Shown in pieces: positions 18,329-28,720 of a stretch of DNA of 64,000 bases. The notes under the pieces are model-generated. The model was not told the DNA's origin, searched no databases, and worked only from the letters and a program-made list of their open reading frames with translations. Both the position numbers and the translations under genes were made by a program. The number at the start of each line of letters is the position of its first letter. Positions within the stretch are counted from its first letter, which is position 1. The stretch comes from Burkholderiales bacterium 67-32. GTDB lineage: Bacteria > Pseudomonadota > Gammaproteobacteria > Burkholderiales > Burkholderiaceae_B. The stretch lies in NCBI GenBank assembly GCA_001898625.1, contig MKUP01000010.1:526111-590110 (forward strand), written 5' to 3'.

Positions 18329-19999
18329 ATGAGCCCCACCATGCGTGTGCTTGCCTTGCTGTCGGCCGCCGGCCTGATCCTTCTGTCGGGATGCGGCGGC
18401 GACAGCGAGCCCGCCGCCCCGCCGGAGCCGCCTCCCGCCGGCGCGCAACTCGAGGTCGATTGCAGCGGCCCCCGCTGTGGCGCCATCGATGCCCACCGCT
18501 ACGCGGGCTCGGGCGTCGGCATCTGGCAATACACCAACACCGGCGACGAGCGGGTCGCGCTGCCCATTCGACTGGCGGGCCTGGCGGGCAAGGACGTTCA
18601 ACTGATCTACACCAACCACGGCGACACGCCCCAGCGCCTGCCCGCGCTGGAGCTATACCTGCGTTCGCCCTATCCGCTCGCGACGCCTGCCGCGAGATTG
18701 GCGGCTCCAGCCGGCACGGATGCGGCCAATGCCGAAGGCCCGCGCCGTCCGCGACGGCCCGATCTGCCGCCGATACAGGCCGATCCGAGGCAAGGCCTGA
18801 AGCACAGCAAGCCCTCGCCCGCCAGCAGGATCATGGCGCCGCGCCCGGCCGCCCCCGCGCCCCGGCTCGGAGACGTTCGCACCTGGCGGGTGTCCGGATA
18901 CGGGATGGGCACGGACGAGGATGCGATCCGCCGGTCGACCCTGGTCCGCCAGGACGTGGCTCGCGACGGGCGCAGCATCCACGTCTGGGTCGATGAGCAG
19001 ACCCAGGCGGCGGGCAGCGTGACCGACGCAATGCTGGACGGCTTCATCCGCGATCTCGTCCAGGGGGAAACCGCGGTCTACGACCGCACTGTCGCGCTGT
19101 CCGGACCGCCATGGGGACCGTACCCCGACGTCGGGTTGCCGGCCCTTGCCCCTGATCAGGACCTGCACGTGGCCTTCATCCGCGACATGATGGTGGCCGG
19201 GATGGTGCAGTGGAACGACGTCGGGCTGAACGACCCTTCCGGCCCTCCGGAGGACAATCTCAGCAACGAGGCGCTGGTCCTTTTCATCTCCGACGACAAT
19301 TTCTACAACCCCGTCCTGGACGAACTGGCTACCTTCGCCCATGAGCTGACCCACCTTGCCACACGCTACCGACAGGTCATCGTCAAGGACCTCGGCCAGG
19401 AGTATTTCCATCAATCCTGGTTCGTCGAACTGATGGCCCTGATGGCCGAGGACGCCCTTTACCTGCCCGGACTGAACCGCCACCACGAGAGCCGGGATTT
19501 CTTCGTCCGCTACTGGCTGCGCGACCAGGGCTTCAACTGCGACATCCTGTCCATCCCCATCCTGGCCATGGACCGCTGCGACAGCTACAACATCAACTCG
19601 ACCCTGGGCGCCTACCTGCTGCGCCACTACGGCATGGCCCTTTATCGACGGCTGCTGGACGAGACCGGCGCGCCGGACTCCTGGCGCATCCTGGACAAGG
19701 CCATCCGTGACGTGGGCGGCCCCGGGATCCAGACGACGTTGCGCCGCATCGGCACGACCATCGCACTGCTGCCGGCGGCCTCGCCGCCGAACTTCGGGCT
19801 GGGAGCGAGAAGCGATTCCGGCTACGAGCTCGTGCCGATGGACGGCGCGCTGTACGCGGACTACGGGCTGCCCGCGGGCGTGCCGATGTACCTGCAGCCG
19901 CGCGGCTTCTTTCCTTTCGTTCGACCCGCGATCCGCGACATGTACGAGGAAACCATTACCGTCCCGCCCCGGACCAGCGTGTCGGTGGTCGTCCGCTAG
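18329..19999 (+). CDS. M30-like zinc metallopeptidase lipoprotein, paralogue 4
   Basis: The last member of the array, a 556-residue precursor with an LSGC lipobox (C22). The N-module is DCSGPRCGA and GVGIWQYTN. The zinc site is intact with HELTH at 338-342 and WFVE with E367. A basic linker (about residues 130-175) is longer than in the others. The protein ends SVSVVVR. The ribosome-binding site TAGGAG overlaps the stop codon of paralogue 3, and the gap is 8 bp, so coupling is likely. It converges on the dinG-type helicase gene, which ends 5 bp later. Confidence 0.8.
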   Translation: MSPTMRVLALLSAAGLILLSGCGGDSEPAAPPEPPPAGAQLEVDCSGPRCGAIDAHRYAGSGVGIWQYTNTGDERVALPIRLAGLAGKDVQLIYTNHGDTPQRLPALELYLRSPYPLATPAARLAAPAGTDAANAEGPRRPRRPDLPPIQADPRQGLKHSKPSPASRIMAPRPAAPAPRLGDVRTWRVSGYGMGTDEDAIRRSTLVRQDVARDGRSIHVWVDEQTQAAGSVTDAMLDGFIRDLVQGETAVYDRTVALSGPPWGPYPDVGLPALAPDQDLHVAFIRDMMVAGMVQWNDVGLNDPSGPPEDNLSNEALVLFISDDNFYNPVLDELATFAHELTHLATRYRQVIVKDLGQEYFHQSWFVELMALMAEDALYLPGLNRHHESRDFFVRYWLRDQGFNCDILSIPILAMDRCDSYNINSTLGAYLLRHYGMALYRRLLDETGAPDSWRILDKAIRDVGGPGIQTTLRRIGTTIALLPAASPPNFGLGARSDSGYELVPMDGALYADYGLPAGVPMYLQPRGFFPFVRPAIRDMYEETITVPPRTSVSVVVR

Positions 20000-20004
20000 C
20001 GGCC

Positions 20005-22101
20005 TCAGGCCGCAGGCGACACCGCCTCGGCCCGCTCGGCGTAGAAGGCCTCGACGTCCACCACGTTTCGCGTACGCGTGAACGGCGGCAGGCCGCGCCA
20101 CAGCAGCTTGCCGTAGGGCTTCTCGACCAGCCGGCGGTCGCCCACCATCAGCACGCCCCAGTCGGTTTCGGTGCGGATCAGCCGCCCCGCCCCCTGCTTG
20201 AGCGCGATAGCCGCCTCGGGCAACTGGTATTCGAAGAAGGGATTGCCACCCCGCTCGCGGCTGGCGCGGATGCGCGCGTCCAGCACCGGATCGTCCGGCG
20301 GCGCGAACGGCAGCTTGTCGATGGCCACCAGGGTCAGCGCGTCGCCCGGCACGTCTATGCCTTCCCAGAAACTGGCGCTGCCCACCAGCACCGCGTGGGC
20401 GCTGGTCCGGAAGCGCTCCAGCAGCTCCCGCCGGGAACGGTCGCCCTGCCTGAACAGGGGCCATTCCCATCCGCGCTCGCGGAAGGCTTCCTGCAACAGT
20501 TCGGCCACCCGGTCCACCGCACGCAGGGTCGTACATAGCACGAGTGCCGATCCCCGGCTGGCCGCCAGCACGGGCAGCAGCGCTTCGACGAAGCCTTCGG
20601 TGAAACGCGGATCCTGAGGCGCGGGGATGCCGTGCGGCACGAACAGGCGGCCGTTGGTGCCGTAGTCGAACGGCGATTCCCAGCGGCCGGTCGTGGCCTC
20701 GTACAGGCCGAGCTGGCGCGTGAAATGCGAGAAATCCTCGCGCACCGCCAAGGTGGCCGAGGTCAGTATCCAGGCCTGTCCCGCCGGCCGGTACTGCGAA
20801 AACGCCTGCGCGACGGACAGGGGCGCGGTGTGCAGGCGGATGTGGCTGGCGCCGGTTTCCACCCAGCGCACCCAGCCGTCGTCGGCCCGTGGCGGAGGCG
20901 ACTCGGTGGACGGTTCAGTGGAGGATTCGGCAGCCGGCTCGGGCCAGGCCGACTCGGCCGGCTTGCCGGTCTGCTCTCCATGCGCCGGCGGCACGCCATG
21001 GGCCTCGGTCCAGCGCGCCAGCCGCGCGATCAGGTCGGGGCCGCGCTTGGCCACCATGTCCAGGTCGGGATGGCGCTCGCCCACGGCCATCAGGATGCGG
21101 CCCAGGGTGTGGACCGTATCGATCACCTGCTGCACCGCCTTGCCGAAATCCTGCGGATTGGGCAGCGTGTCGAAGGTGCTGCGCTGGCCCGGCATTTTCT
21201 CGACCGCCGCGCAGGACAGCCGAAGCTCGCGCGTGGCCTGCTCGACGGCCTGCCCCAGCACCGGCCAGTCCGCGCTCTCGCGGGCATGGGACAGCCCCGC
21301 GACGGTGGCATCGCGCGCGAAGTCCAGCAACTGGTGCGACGACACCGACTCGCCCAGGAAGCGCGTGGCGGCGGCCGGCAACTGGTGGGCCTCGTCGAAC
21401 ACTACGGTGTCGGCCGCCGGCAGCAGATCGGTGATGCCTTCGTCCTTGAGCGCGAGGTCCGCCAGGAACAGCGCATGGTTCACCACCACCACGTCGGCCT
21501 CGACCGCGCGCTTGCGGGCCTGCATCACGAAGCATTCGCGGAAGGCCGGACAGTCCGACCCCAGGCAGTTGTCGCGGGTGGACGTAACCTTGTGCCAGAT
21601 GTCCGCGTTCTCGGGCACCTCGGCCAGCTCGGCCTTGTCGCCGCTGCGGGTGTGCTTGGCGAACAGCTCGATCTTGCGCAGTTGCGCGACCTCCGCGCGC
21701 GAGGCCAGCCGGCCGTCGCCCACGGTGCGTTCGAGGTGGTAGTGGCACAGGTAGTTGGAGCGTCCCTTGAGCAGCGCGATGACGACGGGCAGCCCCAGCG
21801 CATCCCGCACGGCCGGCAGGTCGCGGGCGAACAACTGGTCCTGCAGCGTCTTGGTCCCGGTCGAGACCAGCACTTTGCCGCCATGCATCAGCACCGGCAC
21901 GAGATAGGCGAAGGTCTTGCCGGTGCCGGTGCCGGCCTCGGCCACGAGCGTGCCGCGATCGCCGATGGCCTGCGCGATGGCCTGCGCCAGTTCGATCTGC
22001 TGGATCCGGGGCCGATAGCCCTTGAGCTTGCCGGCCAGCGGGCCATCGGCAGCGAACACGGCGGCCACGTCGGCGCCGATGTCCATGATCGAAGCCGTCA
22101 T
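20005..22101 (-). CDS. DinG/YoaA-type ATP-dependent DNA helicase
   Basis: A 698-residue XPD-like superfamily 2 helicase. Walker A is AEAGTGTGKTFAY and the DEAH box is VVFDEAHQ. Four cysteines between them (NYLCHYHLE, DNCLGSDCPAFRECF) fit the Fe-S cluster of this family. The C-terminal helicase motifs include SFWEGIDVPG and QGAGRLIRTETDWG. It likely unwinds DNA during repair. Its ATG overlaps the stop of the upstream DUF465 gene by 4 bases. Confidence 0.9.
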   Translation of the reverse strand: MTASIMDIGADVAAVFAADGPLAGKLKGYRPRIQQIELAQAIAQAIGDRGTLVAEAGTGTGKTFAYLVPVLMHGGKVLVSTGTKTLQDQLFARDLPAVRDALGLPVVIALLKGRSNYLCHYHLERTVGDGRLASRAEVAQLRKIELFAKHTRSGDKAELAEVPENADIWHKVTSTRDNCLGSDCPAFRECFVMQARKRAVEADVVVVNHALFLADLALKDEGITDLLPAADTVVFDEAHQLPAAATRFLGESVSSHQLLDFARDATVAGLSHARESADWPVLGQAVEQATRELRLSCAAVEKMPGQRSTFDTLPNPQDFGKAVQQVIDTVHTLGRILMAVGERHPDLDMVAKRGPDLIARLARWTEAHGVPPAHGEQTGKPAESAWPEPAAESSTEPSTESPPPRADDGWVRWVETGASHIRLHTAPLSVAQAFSQYRPAGQAWILTSATLAVREDFSHFTRQLGLYEATTGRWESPFDYGTNGRLFVPHGIPAPQDPRFTEGFVEALLPVLAASRGSALVLCTTLRAVDRVAELLQEAFRERGWEWPLFRQGDRSRRELLERFRTSAHAVLVGSASFWEGIDVPGDALTLVAIDKLPFAPPDDPVLDARIRASRERGGNPFFEYQLPEAAIALKQGAGRLIRTETDWGVLMVGDRRLVEKPYGKLLWRGLPPFTRTRNVVDVEAFYAERAEAVSPAA

Positions 22102-22304
22102 GCGGGAATGTCCGGAATCAATTGCATCTGCAAGGCCACGATGTGGTCCTTGAGCTGGAGCTTGCGTTTCTTCATGCGCTTGAGGCGCAGTTCGTCCACC
22201 GCGGTATCGACGGCCAGCCGCTCGATGGCGGCGTCGAGGTCGCGGTGCTCGAGCTGCAACTCGACGATGCGCGCGGTCAGCGCCCGGAACCTGTCATCCA
22301 TCAC
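22098..22304 (-). CDS. DUF465 family small protein
   Basis: A 68-residue, highly helical and charged protein (HRDLDAAIERLAVD, LRLKRMKKRKLQLKDHIVAL) that fits the YdcH/DUF465 family, whose role is not established. It sits between an exported coiled-coil protein and the helicase, overlapping both by 4 bases (22098-22101 and 22301-22304), so the three are one translationally coupled unit. Confidence 0.8.
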   Translation of the reverse strand: MMDDRFRALTARIVELQLEHRDLDAAIERLAVDTAVDELRLKRMKKRKLQLKDHIVALQMQLIPDIPA

Positions 22305-23074
22305 GGCTTCCCGGCGGGCGTCGATGCGCCCTCTTCCTGCTGCTGCGCCTTCAGGCGCTCGGCCTCTTCCTCGCGGTCGGCCCGGCGCCGGGCGCGCTTG
22401 GCCTCGGCTTCCTGGCGATCGCGCGCCTGCTTCTCGGCGTATTCGCGCGCCTCGGCCTGCTTGCGCTCGAACTCGGCGCGGTTGCGGGCGCGGACGGCGG
22501 GATCGTCCACGTCGCGGGGCGGACGCGGCGCCGGCGCGGCGGCGGGGGCCGACGGGCGCGGCGGCGGGGCGGGCTCCGCCTTGGGCGGCGGACGGCTGGC
22601 CGCTTCCTCCGCCTTGCGGGCGGCCCGGTCGGCCGCCTTGGCGTCGCGCTCGGCGTTGTTGCGGTCGCGCTTCTCGTGCCGCTCGCGGGCCTCTTCGCGC
22701 CGGATGTACAACTCGGCCGCGCGGCGGTCCGAATCCGTGCGCGTTACGCCGGCATTGCGCTCGAGCCGGGCTTTTTCAGCGCAGCGGTTGGCGAAGAACT
22801 TGTGCATGCACTCGGCGGCGTCGATGTCGTACTGCCGCTTGATGCGGTCGGACTCGGCCTTGGCAGCATCGGCGGCCGCCTGGGCCGCCTCTTTCGAGGC
22901 GTAGGCCTGGGCGGGAACGGACTGCCCGTCCCCCCCGGCCGCCAGCGCCTGCGCGGCGGCAAGGGCCACGGCGGCGGGCAGCAGCCAGCCCGCCAGGCGG
23001 GCGGCCCAGCGGCTCGTGGCCGGCCGGCCATCGACACATTGCGTAACGCCCGGGCGGAAAGCAATTAAGGACAT
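22301..23074 (-). CDS. exported Ala/Arg/Glu-rich coiled-coil protein
   Basis: A 257-residue protein of unknown function. A hydrophobic segment ([20 protein letters not shown]) looks like a signal peptide with an AxA-type end. The mature part is nearly all charged helix ([35 protein letters not shown]), with a Pro-rich break in the middle, and includes two cysteines near [18 protein letters not shown] use the ATG at 23074. It is the first gene of the unit with DUF465 and the helicase, and is divergent from tex, which starts 55 bp away. Confidence 0.65.
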   Translation of the reverse strand: MSLIAFRPGVTQCVDGRPATSRWAARLAGWLLPAAVALAAAQALAAGGDGQSVPAQAYASKEAAQAAADAAKAESDRIKRQYDIDAAECMHKFFANRCAEKARLERNAGVTRTDSDRRAAELYIRREEARERHEKRDRNNAERDAKAADRAARKAEEAASRPPPKAEPAPPPRPSAPAAAPAPRPPRDVDDPAVRARNRAEFERKQAEAREYAEKQARDRQEAEAKRARRRADREEEAERLKAQQQEEGASTPAGKP

Positions 23075-23129
23075 ATTCTCAGACTGTGGCAAAATCCGCG
23101 GCTTCATTTTCCAAGGTAGGACGGACTCG

Positions 23130-25496
<2,367 letters not shown>

Positions 25497-25519
25497 GCGG
25501 CAACGCCAGACTGCCCACC

Positions 25520-25550
25520 AAGGGGAAGCGTGCTCGCTTCCCCTTTTTTT
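25520..25550 (+). terminator. rho-independent terminator of tex
   Basis: A perfect 11-bp stem (AAGGGGAAGCG at 25520-25530 and its complement at 25535-25545) with a TGCT loop, followed by five further T residues. It lies 23 bp after the tex stop codon. Confidence 0.92.
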
Positions 25551-25571
25551 GCCGCCGGGCCGCCCCAAGGC

Positions 25572-25630
25572 AAAAAGCACCCCCTCGGGGGGCAGCGCTG
25601 CCGCGTAGCGGCAAGCGCGGGGGCATTTTT
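25572..25630. repeat. GC-rich palindromic element between tex and iclR
   Basis: The element runs from AAAAAGCACCCCC at one edge to GGGGGCATTTTT at the other, with internal GC palindromes (CCCCCTCGGGGGG, TGCCGCGTAGCGGCA). The A-tract and T-tract edges suit a second, bidirectional terminator between two convergent genes. It shares C-tract, G-tract and GCGCG blocks with the repeats at 49185, 58822 and 63787 but is not a clean copy of them. Confidence 0.55.
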
Positions 25631-25637
25631 CGTCAGA

Positions 25638-26489
25638 TCACGAGTAAGTGCGGCCATCCCCCACCGGCCAGATCGCCGCAAGACGGGCCACCGTTTCCTT
25701 GACCCTCGGGGCGATGTCCTCCAGCGCCTGGCGGTTCATCCGGGCGCATGGCGCCGCCAGCGTCACCACGCCCACGCATTCCTTGTGGTCGCCGAACCGG
25801 CGCACCATCACGGGCACGCCGATCGCGCCCACGCCCAGGGAATGTTCCTCGTAGGAAATCGAATAGCCCCGCTGGGCGGACAGCTTCAGATCGTCCAGGA
25901 TCGCTTCGACCGTGGCGAGCGAATGCTCGGTCGCGGGCTCCAGGCCCCGTTGCAGCACGAGCCCCAGCGCGCGCTCGCTGCTCATCGTGGATAGCCAGGC
26001 CTTGCCGGCCGCATGCAGGTGCAGCCGCACTTCGAAGCCATAGCTGGGGTTGAGCTGCAGCAGCCGGCTTTGCGCCAGGATGGAAGAGACCCAGGTGATG
26101 CTGTCGCCTTCGGCCACGGCCAGCCGGATCAGCTCCCCCGTGGCATCCGCCAATTCGCGCAGGATGGAGTTGCTCTGGTCCAGTAGCAGCGATCGGGACA
26201 TCTTCCGCAGGCCCAGGTTGCTGAGCTTGAACGTCAGGCAATACCGCCCGGACGCCGGATCGCGGAAGACATAGCGGCAGGCGACCAGCGTGTTGAGCAG
26301 CTTGAAGGCGATGGCCTTGTTCACCGCCAGCAGGCCGACGATGTCCGTGAATGACAACCCGTCCCTGGCGTCCGCCAAGGCCTCCACGACCTCGAACGCG
26401 CGCTGCACGGCGGCGATCTGCTCGACCTTGGCCGACTCGCCGGCGTCCACCGCGTCGTTCAGGGCCGGCGCCTGATGGGGTTCATCCAT
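25638..26489 (-). CDS. IclR family transcriptional regulator of the hyu locus
   Basis: A 283-residue IclR protein with an N-terminal helix-turn-helix (AAVQRAFEVVEALADARDGLSFTDIVGLLAVNKAIAFKLL) and a ligand-binding domain (HLHAAGKAWLST, LGVGAIGVPVMV). It has about 30 extra, poorly conserved residues at the N-terminus. The ATG at 26489 is used; a TTG at 26498 is also in frame. It is divergent from hyuA across a 159-bp AT-rich gap with three palindromes, so it likely controls hyuAB and the transport protein. Confidence 0.9.
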   Translation of the reverse strand: MDEPHQAPALNDAVDAGESAKVEQIAAVQRAFEVVEALADARDGLSFTDIVGLLAVNKAIAFKLLNTLVACRYVFRDPASGRYCLTFKLSNLGLRKMSRSLLLDQSNSILRELADATGELIRLAVAEGDSITWVSSILAQSRLLQLNPSYGFEVRLHLHAAGKAWLSTMSSERALGLVLQRGLEPATEHSLATVEAILDDLKLSAQRGYSISYEEHSLGVGAIGVPVMVRRFGDHKECVGVVTLAAPCARMNRQALEDIAPRVKETVARLAAIWPVGDGRTYS

Positions 26490-26507
26490 GGTTCGCAACC
26501 ATTCGAA

Positions 26508-26557
26508 TTTTCATGAAAACCATAGTTACTCTCCATTAAGTTTTTGATTTTAATGGA
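26508..26557. promoter_or_regulatory. two inverted repeats next to the iclR start
   Basis: A perfect 12-bp palindrome TTTTCATGAAAA lies at 26508-26519. An inverted repeat TCCATTAA-N10-TTAATGGA lies at 26532-26557. Both lie in the AT-rich gap between divergent iclR and hyuA and are candidate operators on the iclR side. Confidence 0.45.
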
Positions 26558-26591
26558 ATTAATTTCTTATATCCATCTCTTTGACGATTAC

Positions 26592-26609
26592 AGGTAACCT
26601 AGGTTACCT
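26592..26609. promoter_or_regulatory. perfect 18-bp palindrome upstream of hyuA
   Basis: AGGTAACCTAGGTTACCT reads the same on both strands. It starts 57 bp upstream of the hyuA ATG, 5 bp after a TTGACG that could be a -35 element. It is the strongest operator candidate of the IclR-hyu gap. Confidence 0.6.
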
Positions 26610-26648
26610 TATAAAAAAGACGACGATTCATCACGAGGGCTGGATTTC

Positions 26649-28718
26649 ATGAGAACAGGCAGCAGGCTGGCCGCGGACATCGGGGGCACCTTCACCGACG
26701 TGGCTTATTTCGACGCGGGGACCGGCAATCTGTCGCTGGGCAAATCCCTGAGCACACCCGACCATCTGGTCGAAGGCATCGCCAGCGGCGTCGTCCAGGC
26801 GGACACCCGCTTCGAGGATGCCGAGATATTCCTCCATGGCTCGACGGTCGCCATCAACGCCCTGCTCGAGCGCAAGGGCGCGCGCACGGCGCTGTTGATC
26901 ACGGAAGGTTTCCGCGACATCTACGAGATCGGCCGCATCAACCGGCCCGATGCCTACAACCTCTTCTTCTCCAAGCACGTGCCGCTGGTCGAGCGCGCGC
27001 TGCGCTTCGAGGTCGCCGAGCGGATGACCGCCGACGGCACCGTCCACGCCGCGCTCGACGAAGCCCAGGTGCATCGCATCTGCGACGACCTCGTCGCCCA
27101 TGGCGTCGAGGCCGTTGCCATCCTGCTGCTGCATTGCTATGCCAATCCGGCCCACGAGGCCCGGGTCAAGGCCATCGTGCAGTCCCGCCTGCCCCAGGCT
27201 TTCGTGACCGCGTCGCACGAACTGTCCCAGGAATACCGCGAGTTCGAACGCTGCTCGACCGCCGTCGCCAATGCCTATGTCGGTCCCGCCGTCAGCCGCT
27301 ACATCGGTGAAATCGAAGGTCACCTGGACGCCCAGGGCTTCGCCGGCTCGTTCCTGCTGGTCCAGTCGACCGGCGGCCTGTATGTGCCGGACCAGGCCCG
27401 GCAGCAATGCGTGCGCATGCTGGAGTCGGGTCCGGCCGCCGGCGTCGTCGGCACCCACGCGCTGTGCGCCCGCCTGGGCATCGCCAATGCCGTGGCCTTC
27501 GACATGGGCGGCACCACGGCCAAGGCCGGCGTCATCCTGGACGGCCGCATCCTGACCGGCAATCTTGCGCTGGTCGGCGGCTACAACGAAGGACTGCCCG
27601 TGCAGATCCCGCTGGTCGATGTCTTCGAAGTCGGCACCGGCGGCGGCAGCATCGCCGAACTCGACCACGGCGGCGCCCTGCGCGTCGGCCCCCGCAGCGC
27701 CGGCGCGGCGCCCGGGCCGGCCTGCTATGGCCGCGGCGGCGAGGCTCCCACCGTCACCGACGCCAACCTGGTCCTGGGCCGCCTGGGCGCCGACCGCTTC
27801 CTGGGCGGACAGATGCCGCTGGACATCGATGCGGCCCGCCGGGCGATCGACGCCCGTGTCGCCTCGCCCCTGGGCCTGGAAGTACACCAGGCGGCCGAAG
27901 GCATCCTGCGCATCGCGGCGACGAAGATGTCCTATGCCGTCAAGGGCGTATCGACGGAGCGCGGCCTGGATGCCGCCTCGTTCACGCTGGTCGCCTATGG
28001 TGGTGCCGGTCCCCTGCACGCCGCCGCGGTGGCGCGCGAAATCGGCATGCGCCATGTGATCATCCCCCGCGCGCCGGGCCATTTCTGCGCCTTCGGCATG
28101 CTGCACTCCGATCTGCGCTACGACTACGTCCGCACCAGCTTCGCGAAGCTGGCCGACGTCGGCCTGGACGACGTCATGGACCAGCTCGACCAACTCGCCG
28201 GCCAGGGCCGCGCGGCCCTGGAAAGCAGTACCGTCCGCCCCCAATCGACCACCGTCGCCTATTCCGCCGACATGCGTTACGTGGGGCAGGAGCATTCCGT
28301 GACGGTCGATCTGGACGAAGCCGCGCTGCGATCCGGCGACAAGCCCGCCATCAAGGCCCAGTTCGATCTCGTCCACCAGCAGCGGTACGGCACCTGCGCG
28401 CCCGGCGAACCCGTCGAGATCGTGACGCTGCGCGCCGCCACCACCGGCGTCATGCCCAAGCCCCCCATGGAGGAGCTCTCCCCGTCCCCCGGCAGATCGA
28501 TCGAAGCCGCCCGCGCGGGATATCGCCGCGTCTATTTCTCGGCCGAGGCCCGCGACGTCCAGACCCCCGTGTTCCACCGCGACGCCCTGCCCGCGGGGGC
28601 CGGCATCGACGGCCCCGCCCTGATCGAGGAACACGCCTCCACCACGGTCGTGTTTCCCGGCGACCGCCTTGCCGTGGATGCCTACGGCAACCTGCACATC
28701 GAACTTGGAGCCTGCTGA
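26649..28718 (+). CDS. hyuA: hydantoinase/oxoprolinase family subunit A
   Basis: A 689-residue protein with the ATPase fold mark LAADIGGTFTDVAYFD at the N-terminus and AVAFDMGGTTAKAGVI in the middle. In the family, subunit A pairs with subunit B to open cyclic amides such as N-methylhydantoin or 5-oxoproline with ATP; acetophenone carboxylase and acetone carboxylase subunits are relatives. The length is normal. hyuB starts 2 bp after the stop codon. The substrate cannot be decided from sequence. Confidence 0.88.
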   Translation: MRTGSRLAADIGGTFTDVAYFDAGTGNLSLGKSLSTPDHLVEGIASGVVQADTRFEDAEIFLHGSTVAINALLERKGARTALLITEGFRDIYEIGRINRPDAYNLFFSKHVPLVERALRFEVAERMTADGTVHAALDEAQVHRICDDLVAHGVEAVAILLLHCYANPAHEARVKAIVQSRLPQAFVTASHELSQEYREFERCSTAVANAYVGPAVSRYIGEIEGHLDAQGFAGSFLLVQSTGGLYVPDQARQQCVRMLESGPAAGVVGTHALCARLGIANAVAFDMGGTTAKAGVILDGRILTGNLALVGGYNEGLPVQIPLVDVFEVGTGGGSIAELDHGGALRVGPRSAGAAPGPACYGRGGEAPTVTDANLVLGRLGADRFLGGQMPLDIDAARRAIDARVASPLGLEVHQAAEGILRIAATKMSYAVKGVSTERGLDAASFTLVAYGGAGPLHAAAVAREIGMRHVIIPRAPGHFCAFGMLHSDLRYDYVRTSFAKLADVGLDDVMDQLDQLAGQGRAALESSTVRPQSTTVAYSADMRYVGQEHSVTVDLDEAALRSGDKPAIKAQFDLVHQQRYGTCAPGEPVEIVTLRAATTGVMPKPPMEELSPSPGRSIEAARAGYRRVYFSAEARDVQTPVFHRDALPAGAGIDGPALIEEHASTTVVFPGDRLAVDAYGNLHIELGAC

Positions 28719-28720
28719 CC

